Shown here: positions 53,763 to 61,134 of the stretch, in pieces | Position numbering within the stretch: position 1 is the first letter of the stretch | Layout: every line of letters starts with the position of its first letter | From: Syntrophotalea acetylenivorans | Lineage (GTDB): Bacteria > Desulfobacterota > Desulfuromonadia > Desulfuromonadales > Syntrophotaleaceae | DNA: 64,000 nt | Direction: 5' to 3' | Assembly (NCBI RefSeq): GCF_001887775.1 | Contig: NZ_CP015519.1 | Location: 2,356,001-2,420,000 of the forward strand | Notes under the pieces: model-generated | Database searches by the model: none | What the model was told of the DNA's origin: nothing | Seen by the model: the letters and a program-made list of their open reading frames with translations, nothing else | Made by a program: the position numbers and the translations under genes

Positions 53763-54008
53763 ATGTTCTGGATTGGTATCCTGGGCGGATTGCTGGTAGC
53801 CACTGGCTTTGTTCCGCAAATCATCAAGGCGCTTCAGACCCGTTCGACAGCGGACCTGTCGATCTGGATGTTGTTGATTATCTTTGTCGGAGGACTGTTC
53901 TACACCACCTATGCAGTTCAGGTCGGTAACCCGGTGTTTGTCGCCATGAACGGTCTGGCAACGGCCAATACCACTATTTTGCTGATACTTAAGCTTCGTT
54001 TTCGCTGA
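53763..54008 (+). CDS. SemiSWEET-type sugar transporter (PQ-loop)
   Basis: 81-residue three-helix protein. GLLVATGFVPQIIKALQTRSTADLS contains the PQ motif, and NGLATANTTILLIL supplies the third helix. It would work as a dimer facilitating sugar passage. The start is uncertain: the ATG at 53763 or an in-frame TTG four codons earlier. Its TGA overlaps the next ATG by one base (TGATG). Confidence 0.87.
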   Translation: MFWIGILGGLLVATGFVPQIIKALQTRSTADLSIWMLLIIFVGGLFYTTYAVQVGNPVFVAMNGLATANTTILLILKLRFR

Positions 54009-54658
54009 TGACGAATAATGCTGCTACAGGCTCATTGAATGCGCTGCAACCCTGCCGGCCAGAGGAGACGCGCCTTTTTTTGCTGCGGCACGGCGAGGTC
54101 GAAGGGCACGGCGAGCCGCGCTACAACGGTCAACAGGATGTGGCTTTGACCTCCCGGGGGCGAGATCATTACCGGCAGTTGGTCGAGCGCCTTAAATCGC
54201 GGCCGATTCAGGCTGTTTATAGCAGCGATTTGTCCCGCTGTTTAGAGGGAGCTGAAATGCTGGCGGCCGTCCACGGTCTGGTGCCGACTCCTTTGCAGGC
54301 ATTGCGTGAGTTGCATGCCGGCGAGTGGGAAGGTCGACCCTGGAGCGAATTACAGGCCCGTTATCCTCAGGAATGGCAGTCGCGGCTCGATGATCTTGTC
54401 CACTACCGCATTCCAGGCGGGGAAAACCTGCTCGATCTCCGACAGCGGGCCCGTTCGGCTGTCGCCGAAATCACTGCGCGGCATAAGGGGCAGGAGGTCA
54501 TCGTGGTGGCTCACGGCGGCATCAACCGGGTTTTGCTGCTGGATGCTCTCGATGCCCCTCTGGACAAAGTGCTGTCTCTGTCCCAGTTCTACGGCTGTAT
54601 GAATATCCTCGATTACGGAGCGGGTGGCCGGGTTTCTGTTCAGTTGATTAACGGTTGA
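54008..54658 (+). CDS. Histidine phosphatase family protein (CobC/alpha-ribazole phosphatase-like)
   Basis: 216 residues. The phosphoenzyme motif is FLLRHGEVEGHGEPRYNGQQDVAL (RHG), followed by SSDLSRCLEGAEMLA, LHAGEWEGRPWSEL and VVAHGGINRVLLLD, all catalytic boxes of the branch-1 fold. Lying beside cbiX and cbiET it probably removes the phosphate from alpha-ribazole phosphate or the cobamide phosphate. Coupled to the SemiSWEET gene. Confidence 0.85.
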   Translation: MTNNAATGSLNALQPCRPEETRLFLLRHGEVEGHGEPRYNGQQDVALTSRGRDHYRQLVERLKSRPIQAVYSSDLSRCLEGAEMLAAVHGLVPTPLQALRELHAGEWEGRPWSELQARYPQEWQSRLDDLVHYRIPGGENLLDLRQRARSAVAEITARHKGQEVIVVAHGGINRVLLLDALDAPLDKVLSLSQFYGCMNILDYGAGGRVSVQLING

Positions 54659-54668
54659 CGGAGTTTTG

Positions 54669-55091
54669 ATGATAGACGGGCAGGCCATGAATGAGACAGG
54701 GTGCAAAACGGCAGTGCTGTTGATCGGTCATGGCTCGACTCGGCCGGAGGTCAAGTCGGCTTTTTGTGCCCTGGCCGACCTGGTGCGAGCCGGCAGCGAC
54801 AACAGGTTGGTGGAGGTTGCCTTTTTGTCCTGCGGCGAGCCGACTATTGCCGGCGGCATTGATCGCTGCGTAGAGCAGGGGGCCCGGCGTATCGTGTTGT
54901 GTCCCTACTTTCTGTTTGCCGGTAGCCATGTACGCAATGATCTGCCCGCTGCCATGGCTGCCGCCGGGCAGAGATACCCGGAGCTGGAACTGCTGCTGGC
55001 CGAGCCGCTGGGGGTTCACGCCAAGCTCGGGGAAGTTGTCTGCGAGCGGGTTGCGGAGGCCCTGGGAAAATCCACCGTTACGGCCGAATGA
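54669..55091 (+). CDS. cbiX: Sirohydrochlorin cobaltochelatase, short form
   Basis: 140-residue CbiX(S)-type chelatase inserting Co2+ into sirohydrochlorin. AVLLIGHGSTRPEVKSAF carries the metal His, VEVAFLSCGEPTIAGGI the acidic partner, and VLCPYFLFAGSHVRNDLP the second His. The ATG at 54669 follows GGAG by five bases. Ten bases after the phosphatase stop. Confidence 0.92.
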   Translation: MIDGQAMNETGCKTAVLLIGHGSTRPEVKSAFCALADLVRAGSDNRLVEVAFLSCGEPTIAGGIDRCVEQGARRIVLCPYFLFAGSHVRNDLPAAMAAAGQRYPELELLLAEPLGVHAKLGEVVCERVAEALGKSTVTAE

Positions 55092-55169
55092 AGCAGGCTT
55101 GACGGGCTGCGGACTGAAACGGTAGAGTGACGGCGGCCGGTTCCTCAGAAGCCGGACTCTGCTGCTTGA

Positions 55170-55292
55170 TGGCGTTGCAAAAAGTTCGCCCTACGGCGTT
55201 GCGGCATTTTTTCAAAACCTCGACATACTATGTATGCCGTTGCTCTGAAGAAACACCAGGCCTTGTAGGACAAATTATTTGTTTAGCCATCC
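55170..55292 (+). repeat. Hairpin repeat family R1, copy D
   Basis: Begins ATGGCGTTGCAAAAAGTTCG and ends TTTGTTTAGCCATCC. The central GACATACTATGTATGCC arm pairs, and GGCATTTTTTC faces GAAGAAACACC. It lies between cbiX and cbiET, 79 bases after the cbiX stop. Confidence 0.87.
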
Positions 55293-55342
55293 CTGAGTTT
55301 TGGCGAATGGATCATTGCTTAAACGGCGAAAAAGGAAGAATG

Positions 55343-56554
55343 ATGAAAAAGATCTATGTTGTCGGTGCTGGAGTGCAAGGTCAGGAAGGTTTTAGTGGCA
55401 GGGCTCTGGAACTGGTCAAGTCCTGTGAGGTTCTCATGGGGCGGGCCGAACATCTGGCACTGTTCCCTGAATTTCCCGGTGAGACGGTCCTGATCGACAA
55501 TAATTTTTCCGAAATTGCCGAACGCCTTAGACAGAGCGATCGACAGACGGTGGTGTTGGCCTCAGGCGATCCGCTCTTTTTCGGCATCGGTCGACGACTG
55601 TTGCGCAATTTTTCTGCTGAGGATTTGGAGTTCGTGCCCAACGTCAGTTCGGTGCAGTACGCTTTTGCCAAGCTCAAAGAGCCCTGGGACGATGCCATTT
55701 TTCTTTCTGCCCAGGGGCGCGGTATCGAAGGGTCGGTCGATCGTATTGTCGCCAACGATAAGGCGGCTATACTGACCGATGCCATTAACACCCCGGCGGC
55801 TATCGCGGCCGAGCTGGTGAAGAGGGGCCGCGACGGTTATAAGGCCTACCTGTGCGAAAACCTGGGCACCACTGAAGAGCGTATTGTTACCACCGATGTG
55901 CGCGGCCTGCTCGAAATCAGTGCGGCTCCTCTCAATGTGCTGATACTGATTAAGGAATACGATGCCGGGGGCGAAGAGCATGTGCCGACCCTGGGCATCC
56001 CCGACGAGGAGTTCGCCGCGGCGCGTAAGCTGATCACCCACGAAGAGGTGCGGGTGGTGACTCTGGCCAAGCTCAAGTTGCGCCATGACATGGTTTTGTG
56101 GGATATCGGCGCCGGGTCGGGCTCAGTCAGTATCGAGGCCGATCATCTGTTGCCAAATGGTCGTATTTTCGCTGTAGAACGCAATAAGCAGTGTATCGAC
56201 TATATCAAGCAGAATTTCCGCAAATTCAATGTTCGTCAGGCTCGCCTGGTGGAAGGGGAGGCTCCGGCCTGTTTCGATGGGATGCCCGATCCCGATCGGG
56301 TCTTCATCGGCGGCTCCGGAGGTAATCTGTGGGATATTCTTCAGGCCGTTGATGAGCGGCTTCCGGCCGAGGGTCGGGTTGTCATTAACGCCATGACTTT
56401 CGACACTCTCACAGCGGCCAGCGAATATTTCTCCAATGCCGGCTACCAGCTGGAAATCACCACGATCAATGTGGCCCGCACCAGACCATCCACTGAATAC
56501 AAGATGTTTGAAGCCCACAATCCGGTCTATATCATTGTGGCGATAAAAGAGTAA
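55343..56554 (+). CDS. Bifunctional precorrin-6Y C5,15-methyltransferase/decarboxylase (CbiET)
   Basis: 403-residue fusion for corrin ring synthesis. CbiE part (about 1-205): IYVVGAGVQGQEGFS, VLASGDPLFFGIGRRL and NVSSVQYAFAKL. CbiT part (about 215-403): DEEFAAARKLITHEEVR, LWDIGAGSGSVSIEA (SAM motif) and VFIGGSGGNLWDILQ. It methylates C5 and C15 and decarboxylates the C12 acetate. Two adjacent ATGs (55340, 55343); the second has better spacing from AAGGA. Confidence 0.93.
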   Translation: MKKIYVVGAGVQGQEGFSGRALELVKSCEVLMGRAEHLALFPEFPGETVLIDNNFSEIAERLRQSDRQTVVLASGDPLFFGIGRRLLRNFSAEDLEFVPNVSSVQYAFAKLKEPWDDAIFLSAQGRGIEGSVDRIVANDKAAILTDAINTPAAIAAELVKRGRDGYKAYLCENLGTTEERIVTTDVRGLLEISAAPLNVLILIKEYDAGGEEHVPTLGIPDEEFAAARKLITHEEVRVVTLAKLKLRHDMVLWDIGAGSGSVSIEADHLLPNGRIFAVERNKQCIDYIKQNFRKFNVRQARLVEGEAPACFDGMPDPDRVFIGGSGGNLWDILQAVDERLPAEGRVVINAMTFDTLTAASEYFSNAGYQLEITTINVARTRPSTEYKMFEAHNPVYIIVAIKE

Positions 56555-56651
56555 TCTCGACGAAGCCTGCCCGGCTGCAATGGATAGCGGGGCCGCTCTT
56601 ACCGAGACAGGTATTTCATATCTCTGAAAAGCTTTTTGCAAGGAGGCGAAG

Positions 56652-57365
56652 ATGAACCAAGAGGAGATTTTGAACTTCATAACAACCCTGGACCACCGGT
56701 TGCTGGCCGCAGCAGCAGTGTTTCTGCTTCTGTTTCTGCTGTTTTGGCGGGTATTGCGTCGTACTTCACGTATTGAACGTGAAGTCGCTCGACTCAACGA
56801 GCGACTGGAGCGGATTCGTGAAGAGGTAAGATCCATTGCAGAGCCCAACCCCCTGTCCGTTGCCCCGGCCAAAGAAGTCCCGGCAACAATCAAAACAGAG
56901 CAAGCCCCTCCTGAAGAGCCGGATTTGATCGAAGAACAGCCTGAGGAAGAAGATGTTCTGAGCCGTGCAGCCGCATCCCTGGCGGAAGCGAATGCGGAAG
57001 AGGATCGTGGCACGGCCGACAGCGACACCGATTTTTCTTTTGACCAGACCTTTGCCGATGACCCGAATGAACTCGACGCAGCTGTCGAAGAGTCATCGAC
57101 TATGGACAATGATACCTTTTCCTTCGGCGAGCCGGAAGAAGCCCCGGCTCCTGTTGAAGAGACAGTTGTTCCCGCTGCTGCCGAGCCTGAGCTCGAGCCT
57201 GAAAAGGCCCCCTCAGGGGTGGTTAGTCTGGAGGGGGACCCTGCCCGTCCCGGCGTCAGCATGGTGCGCTGCCTGTCTTGCAATTACAAGCTGGCCTATC
57301 CGGAAAAACTGTCCGGTAAGCGGGTACGCTGCCCCTCTTGCCGCACCGGTCTCGACTTGCCCTAG
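56652..57365 (+). CDS. Membrane protein with C-terminal zinc ribbon
   Basis: 237 residues. One N-terminal transmembrane helix (LLAAAAVFLLLFLLFWRVL), a coiled coil (about 40-60), a long acidic Pro/Glu-rich region, and at the C-terminus CLSCNYKLAYPEKLSGKRV then CPSC, a zinc ribbon like the MJ0042 finger that is usually N-terminal. AAGGAGG precedes the ATG. Function unknown. Confidence 0.78.
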   Translation: MNQEEILNFITTLDHRLLAAAAVFLLLFLLFWRVLRRTSRIEREVARLNERLERIREEVRSIAEPNPLSVAPAKEVPATIKTEQAPPEEPDLIEEQPEEEDVLSRAAASLAEANAEEDRGTADSDTDFSFDQTFADDPNELDAAVEESSTMDNDTFSFGEPEEAPAPVEETVVPAAAEPELEPEKAPSGVVSLEGDPARPGVSMVRCLSCNYKLAYPEKLSGKRVRCPSCRTGLDLP

Positions 57366-57483
57366 GCTTTTTCGCAGAGACACTTTGTAAAACTGGTGCT
57401 TGACCCGGTCTGGAGAAAGGGCAGCACAGAAGTTTTATTGTCGGTAACGTCGCCATCCAGAAATTGTCTGCCAGACGGAGTAG

Positions 57484-59469
57484 GTGGTAGCAAAGGTGAT
57501 ACGAGCTAAATTCATAGGGATGTTGTTTGTATTCGGCCTGTCGCTGGCGGCTGTTTTGCCGGTCAGCGCTGCGAATGGGCAACAGGATCTCGACCATTAT
57601 CGCTTGTTGGTCTGGTTGGTTACGGCACTATTGGTTCTGGTGGTGGCTCTGTTCCTGTCTATTCTGCGCCGTGGCCATCGTAGCAGACAGGCTTTGCATC
57701 AGGAGGTCAAACGAAGGCATAAGGCGGTTAGTGCTCTGGAAGAGAGCGAAAAGCGTTTTCGCGAAACGGTTGATCTGCTGCCGCAGAGCGTCTTTGAAAC
57801 GGATCGTGTCGGCAAGGTGGTTTTCTGGAACCGTTGTGCTCTCGATCTGAGCGGTTATAGCGCTGGGGATCTGGACAGCGGCCTGATGTTATCGCAACTC
57901 TTTGCCGTTGAAGACGGAGAACGTCTGCAGGAGGTTTTTCAAAAGGTATTAAGCGGCCAGCGACTGATCAACAGTCAGTTTACCGTGCGCAAAAAGGACG
58001 GTTCGATTCTGCCTGCCCTTATCTCCGCCGATGCCATGGTTTTGCAGGGGCAAGTGACCGGCATTCGCGGTAGTATCGTTGATATCAGTGACCGGGTGCA
58101 GGCTGAAAAAACCTTGCGCCAGAACGAAGCCCGCCTCAACTATCTGGCCTATCACGATACCTTGACCGATCTGCCGAACCGGGCGTTGTTTCAGGACCGT
58201 TTGGAACATGCCCTGGCCCGGGCCCGGCGGTTTGGCAGTCAGCTCGCCCTGCTAGTCATCGACCTTGACCGCTTCAAAAACTTCAATGATTCCCTTGGGC
58301 ACGATGTGGGCGACCAGGTGTTGTGGAAGGTCGCCTGCCAGCTGCGCAATGGACTGCGTGAGGTCGATACCCTGGCCCGTATCGGTGGCGACGAGTTCGT
58401 CATTGTGCAGGAAAATGTTGCCTCCCAGGCGGATGTGGCCACGGTGGCGAAAAAAGTCCTTTCTCTTCTGGTGCAGCCGATCAGTCTGCGGGAACACCAG
58501 CTGTTTCTCACTGCCAGCATCGGCATCAGCCTGTATCCCAATAACGGCGAGGATGTCAGCAGTCTGATGCGTCAGGCCGACCGGGCCATGTATCAGGCCA
58601 AAAACAAAGGCGGTGCCTGCTTCAGTTTCTTTTCCGCCGAAGATGACGACCTGGTCGAAGAACGGCTGTTTTTGGAAAACGATCTGCGTCAGGCCGTTGA
58701 TCGCCATGAACTGCTGTTGCACTATCAGCCCCAGATCGACCTGGAGTCCGGACGGCTGGTCGGGGTGGAGGCATTGGTGCGCTGGCAGCATGGTCAGCGT
58801 GGAATGATTTCGCCGGGGGCCTTTATTCCGTTGGCCGAAGAGACGGGTCTGATCGTTCCCATAGGCGAATGGGTGCTACGGGCTGCCTGTATTCAGGGCC
58901 GGAAGTGGCAGCAGTCCGGAATGCCGCCGGTGCGGGTAGCGGTGAATATATCGACCTGGCAGGTTCGACAGCCCGATTTTGTTGACATGGTAGAGGGCAT
59001 TCTTGATGAGAGCGGCTTCGATCCACAGTTGCTGGAACTTGAAATCACCGAAAGTGCGGTCATGGACAATGTCCAGGAAGCCGTGCGGATTCTGAATATC
59101 TTTCAGCAGCGGGGCATTTCCCTGGCCATGGACGACTTCGGCACCGGCTATTCTTCGCTCAGCAGTTTGCAGCGACTGCCACTGTCCAAGCTGAAGATCG
59201 ATCGCTCCTTTATCCGTGAGGTCACCAGCAACGCCAACGATGCCGCCCTGACCAGTTCGGTTATTGCTCTGGGACGGACCATGGGCCTGGGAGTTGTCGC
59301 CGAAGGGGTCGAGACGGAAGAACAGTTGGATTTTTTGCAGCGGATGAATTGTGCTCAAGTGCAGGGATTTTTGTTCAGCAAGCCCCTTCCTGCCAACGAG
59401 GTCTCGACCCTCTTTGAACGCAGTTTTGTTTCCTCCTCGGCACCACCACCTGTAGCGTCTGAAAAATAA
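57484..59469 (+). CDS. GGDEF-EAL protein with signal anchor and PAS domain
   Basis: 661 residues. Two N-terminal hydrophobic segments (residues about 9-28 and 41-62), a PAS domain (about 90-215), GGDEF (about 220-385) with intact ARIGGDEFVIV and the inhibitory RxxD (REVD), then EAL (about 395-645) with VEALVRWQH, ELEITES, MDDFGTGYSSL and LKIDRSFI. Both catalytic centres look intact, so it may make or break cyclic di-GMP; which dominates cannot be told. Start uncertain between GTG 57484 and GTG 57496. Confidence 0.93.
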   Translation: MVAKVIRAKFIGMLFVFGLSLAAVLPVSAANGQQDLDHYRLLVWLVTALLVLVVALFLSILRRGHRSRQALHQEVKRRHKAVSALEESEKRFRETVDLLPQSVFETDRVGKVVFWNRCALDLSGYSAGDLDSGLMLSQLFAVEDGERLQEVFQKVLSGQRLINSQFTVRKKDGSILPALISADAMVLQGQVTGIRGSIVDISDRVQAEKTLRQNEARLNYLAYHDTLTDLPNRALFQDRLEHALARARRFGSQLALLVIDLDRFKNFNDSLGHDVGDQVLWKVACQLRNGLREVDTLARIGGDEFVIVQENVASQADVATVAKKVLSLLVQPISLREHQLFLTASIGISLYPNNGEDVSSLMRQADRAMYQAKNKGGACFSFFSAEDDDLVEERLFLENDLRQAVDRHELLLHYQPQIDLESGRLVGVEALVRWQHGQRGMISPGAFIPLAEETGLIVPIGEWVLRAACIQGRKWQQSGMPPVRVAVNISTWQVRQPDFVDMVEGILDESGFDPQLLELEITESAVMDNVQEAVRILNIFQQRGISLAMDDFGTGYSSLSSLQRLPLSKLKIDRSFIREVTSNANDAALTSSVIALGRTMGLGVVAEGVETEEQLDFLQRMNCAQVQGFLFSKPLPANEVSTLFERSFVSSSAPPPVASEK

Positions 59470-59563
59470 TCTTTGTCCGGCGGCTGCTTCGGTTGTTGCC
59501 GGGCGGGTCGCCATTCCTTGTTTTGCCCCCGATTGTTCACTTAATGCGACGGAGTTCCGGCCT

Positions 59564-60844
59564 ATGGCTGTGCGCTTTATCCACACTGCCGATATTCACC
59601 TGGGTAAAACCTATCGTCACTCCAGTGGCGAAGCGGCCCGTTACAATGATTTTTTCCGCACTCTAGCGGCCATTGTTGCCGACGCCCTGGCTGAGCAGGT
59701 CGATTTTGTGTTGATTGCCGGCGACCTGTTTCACACCGGTCAGATTTTGCCGCAAACCTTTGCCCGCACCATCGAAACTCTGCAGCCCCTCAAAGATGCA
59801 AACATTCCCTGTATCGCCGTCGAAGGCAACCACGACTGGATTCACCGCCGGGACAGCATCTCCTGGATGGAGGCTCTGTCGCAGATGGGGTATCTGCGAC
59901 TGTTGCGGCCCTCTCGTACCGAAGAGGGCGGTTATCATTTTGTTCCCTTCGACGAAGAACAGGGCGTGGGAGGGCATCTGCTTGTCGGTGACCTGAATAT
60001 CTACGGCCTCGGTTATGTCGGAGCTCAGGCCGGCAACCATGTGGAGCGAATCTGCGAGGCGGTAACCACCGACCACAACCTGTTGTTGTTTCATGTCGGC
60101 ATCTGGAGCTTTTCGCCGGTAGAGATCGGCAACATGAAGCCGGAAGAATCCCTGCCTTTGGCCGAACGCTTCGAGTACCTGGCCCTTGGACACGGGCATA
60201 AGCCTTACATCGTGGAAACCCCGGAGGGGCGACCCTACGGTTTTAATCCCGGTTCTCCCGAGAGGGTCAATTTCGGCGAGCAGAAGTACGAAAAAGGTTA
60301 TTACCTGGTAAACATGGAAAAGGAGCGGTTTGACCACGAATTCCGTTCCACGGACCCGCGGCCCATGCAGGCGGTGGTGGTCGACCTGGATGGAGCGAGC
60401 GATGCGGAGCAGGCTCTGGGAATCTTTCGCGACCATCTGACGGCTGTGCTGGGGAGCCTTTCCGAGAGGGCTGGTGAACATCGCCGGCCTCTCATCGATC
60501 TCAAGCTTAAGGGCAAAGTGGCTTTTCATCCCTTCGAGCTGAGCCGGGAACAACTCCGGACGGTGCTGGACGAAGTCTGTCAGCCGCTGCATGTGGAAAT
60601 TCGCAACCAGTTATCCCTTGTCAGCCGCGGCAGCGCTGAGGAGAGCTCCGGTAAAAGTCTGGCGGATATCGAACAGGAGGTTTTGCGGGAACTGATCGAG
60701 GCCAGCAGCGATTACAAGGAGCGCCCTGATGAGCTGGTCGAGCTTTCCCTGGCCATTCGCGATCTGGTGTTGCGTGGCGAGGTGGAGGACGATGAACTGT
60801 TGGCGCTGCTGGAGCGCAGTGAGAAGATTGAAGGCAAAAGCTGA
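59564..60844 (+). CDS. SbcD/Mre11-like DNA repair exonuclease
   Basis: 426-residue metallophosphoesterase nuclease. IHTADIHLG, LIAGDLFHTG, VEGNHDWIHR and the HVGIW/GHGHKP motifs give the five phosphoesterase boxes. Longer than minimal SbcD because of a C-terminal extension with EQEVLRELIEASSDYKERPDEL, the capping region. With the downstream ATPase it should open or cut DNA ends and hairpins. Confidence 0.9.
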   Translation: MAVRFIHTADIHLGKTYRHSSGEAARYNDFFRTLAAIVADALAEQVDFVLIAGDLFHTGQILPQTFARTIETLQPLKDANIPCIAVEGNHDWIHRRDSISWMEALSQMGYLRLLRPSRTEEGGYHFVPFDEEQGVGGHLLVGDLNIYGLGYVGAQAGNHVERICEAVTTDHNLLLFHVGIWSFSPVEIGNMKPEESLPLAERFEYLALGHGHKPYIVETPEGRPYGFNPGSPERVNFGEQKYEKGYYLVNMEKERFDHEFRSTDPRPMQAVVVDLDGASDAEQALGIFRDHLTAVLGSLSERAGEHRRPLIDLKLKGKVAFHPFELSREQLRTVLDEVCQPLHVEIRNQLSLVSRGSAEESSGKSLADIEQEVLRELIEASSDYKERPDELVELSLAIRDLVLRGEVEDDELLALLERSEKIEGKS

Positions 60845-60847
60845 TTT

Positions 60848-61063
60848 TCACGCGGAGTCGCGGAGGACGCGAAGACAATCAAAATCGGCCTCACGCCACG
60901 ACGCAACGTCGCCACGCAAAGCCAAACCCTGCTTATAGGGGAAAATCAAAAGCCGGTGTTGTTCGATTTCTGATTTTACGTTGCGTTCATTGCGGCGTGG
61001 CGTGAGACATGGGCTTTAAAGGTCAACAAGCATTTCTTCGCGCTCTTCGCGGCTCCGCGTGAG
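60848..61063. repeat. Nested palindromic repeats (family R2) between the SbcD- and SbcC-like genes
   Basis: Outer arms: TCACGCGGAGTCGCGGAGG at 60848 faces CTTCGCGGCTCCGCGTGAG ending 61063. Inner arms: CTCACGCCACGACGCAACGT at 60890-60909 faces ACGTTGCGTTC...GGCGTGGCGTGAG at 60978-61006, offset by a few bases. Together they form an imperfect cruciform-capable sequence of about 215 bases. No gene or clear promoter is seen. Confidence 0.85.
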
Positions 61064-61134
61064 AGAAGCGCTTTTGATTTAAGTTCGGAGTTTAATCAGG
61101 GATTTCCCCCGGAATTTCCTGGCGAAAGACATCA

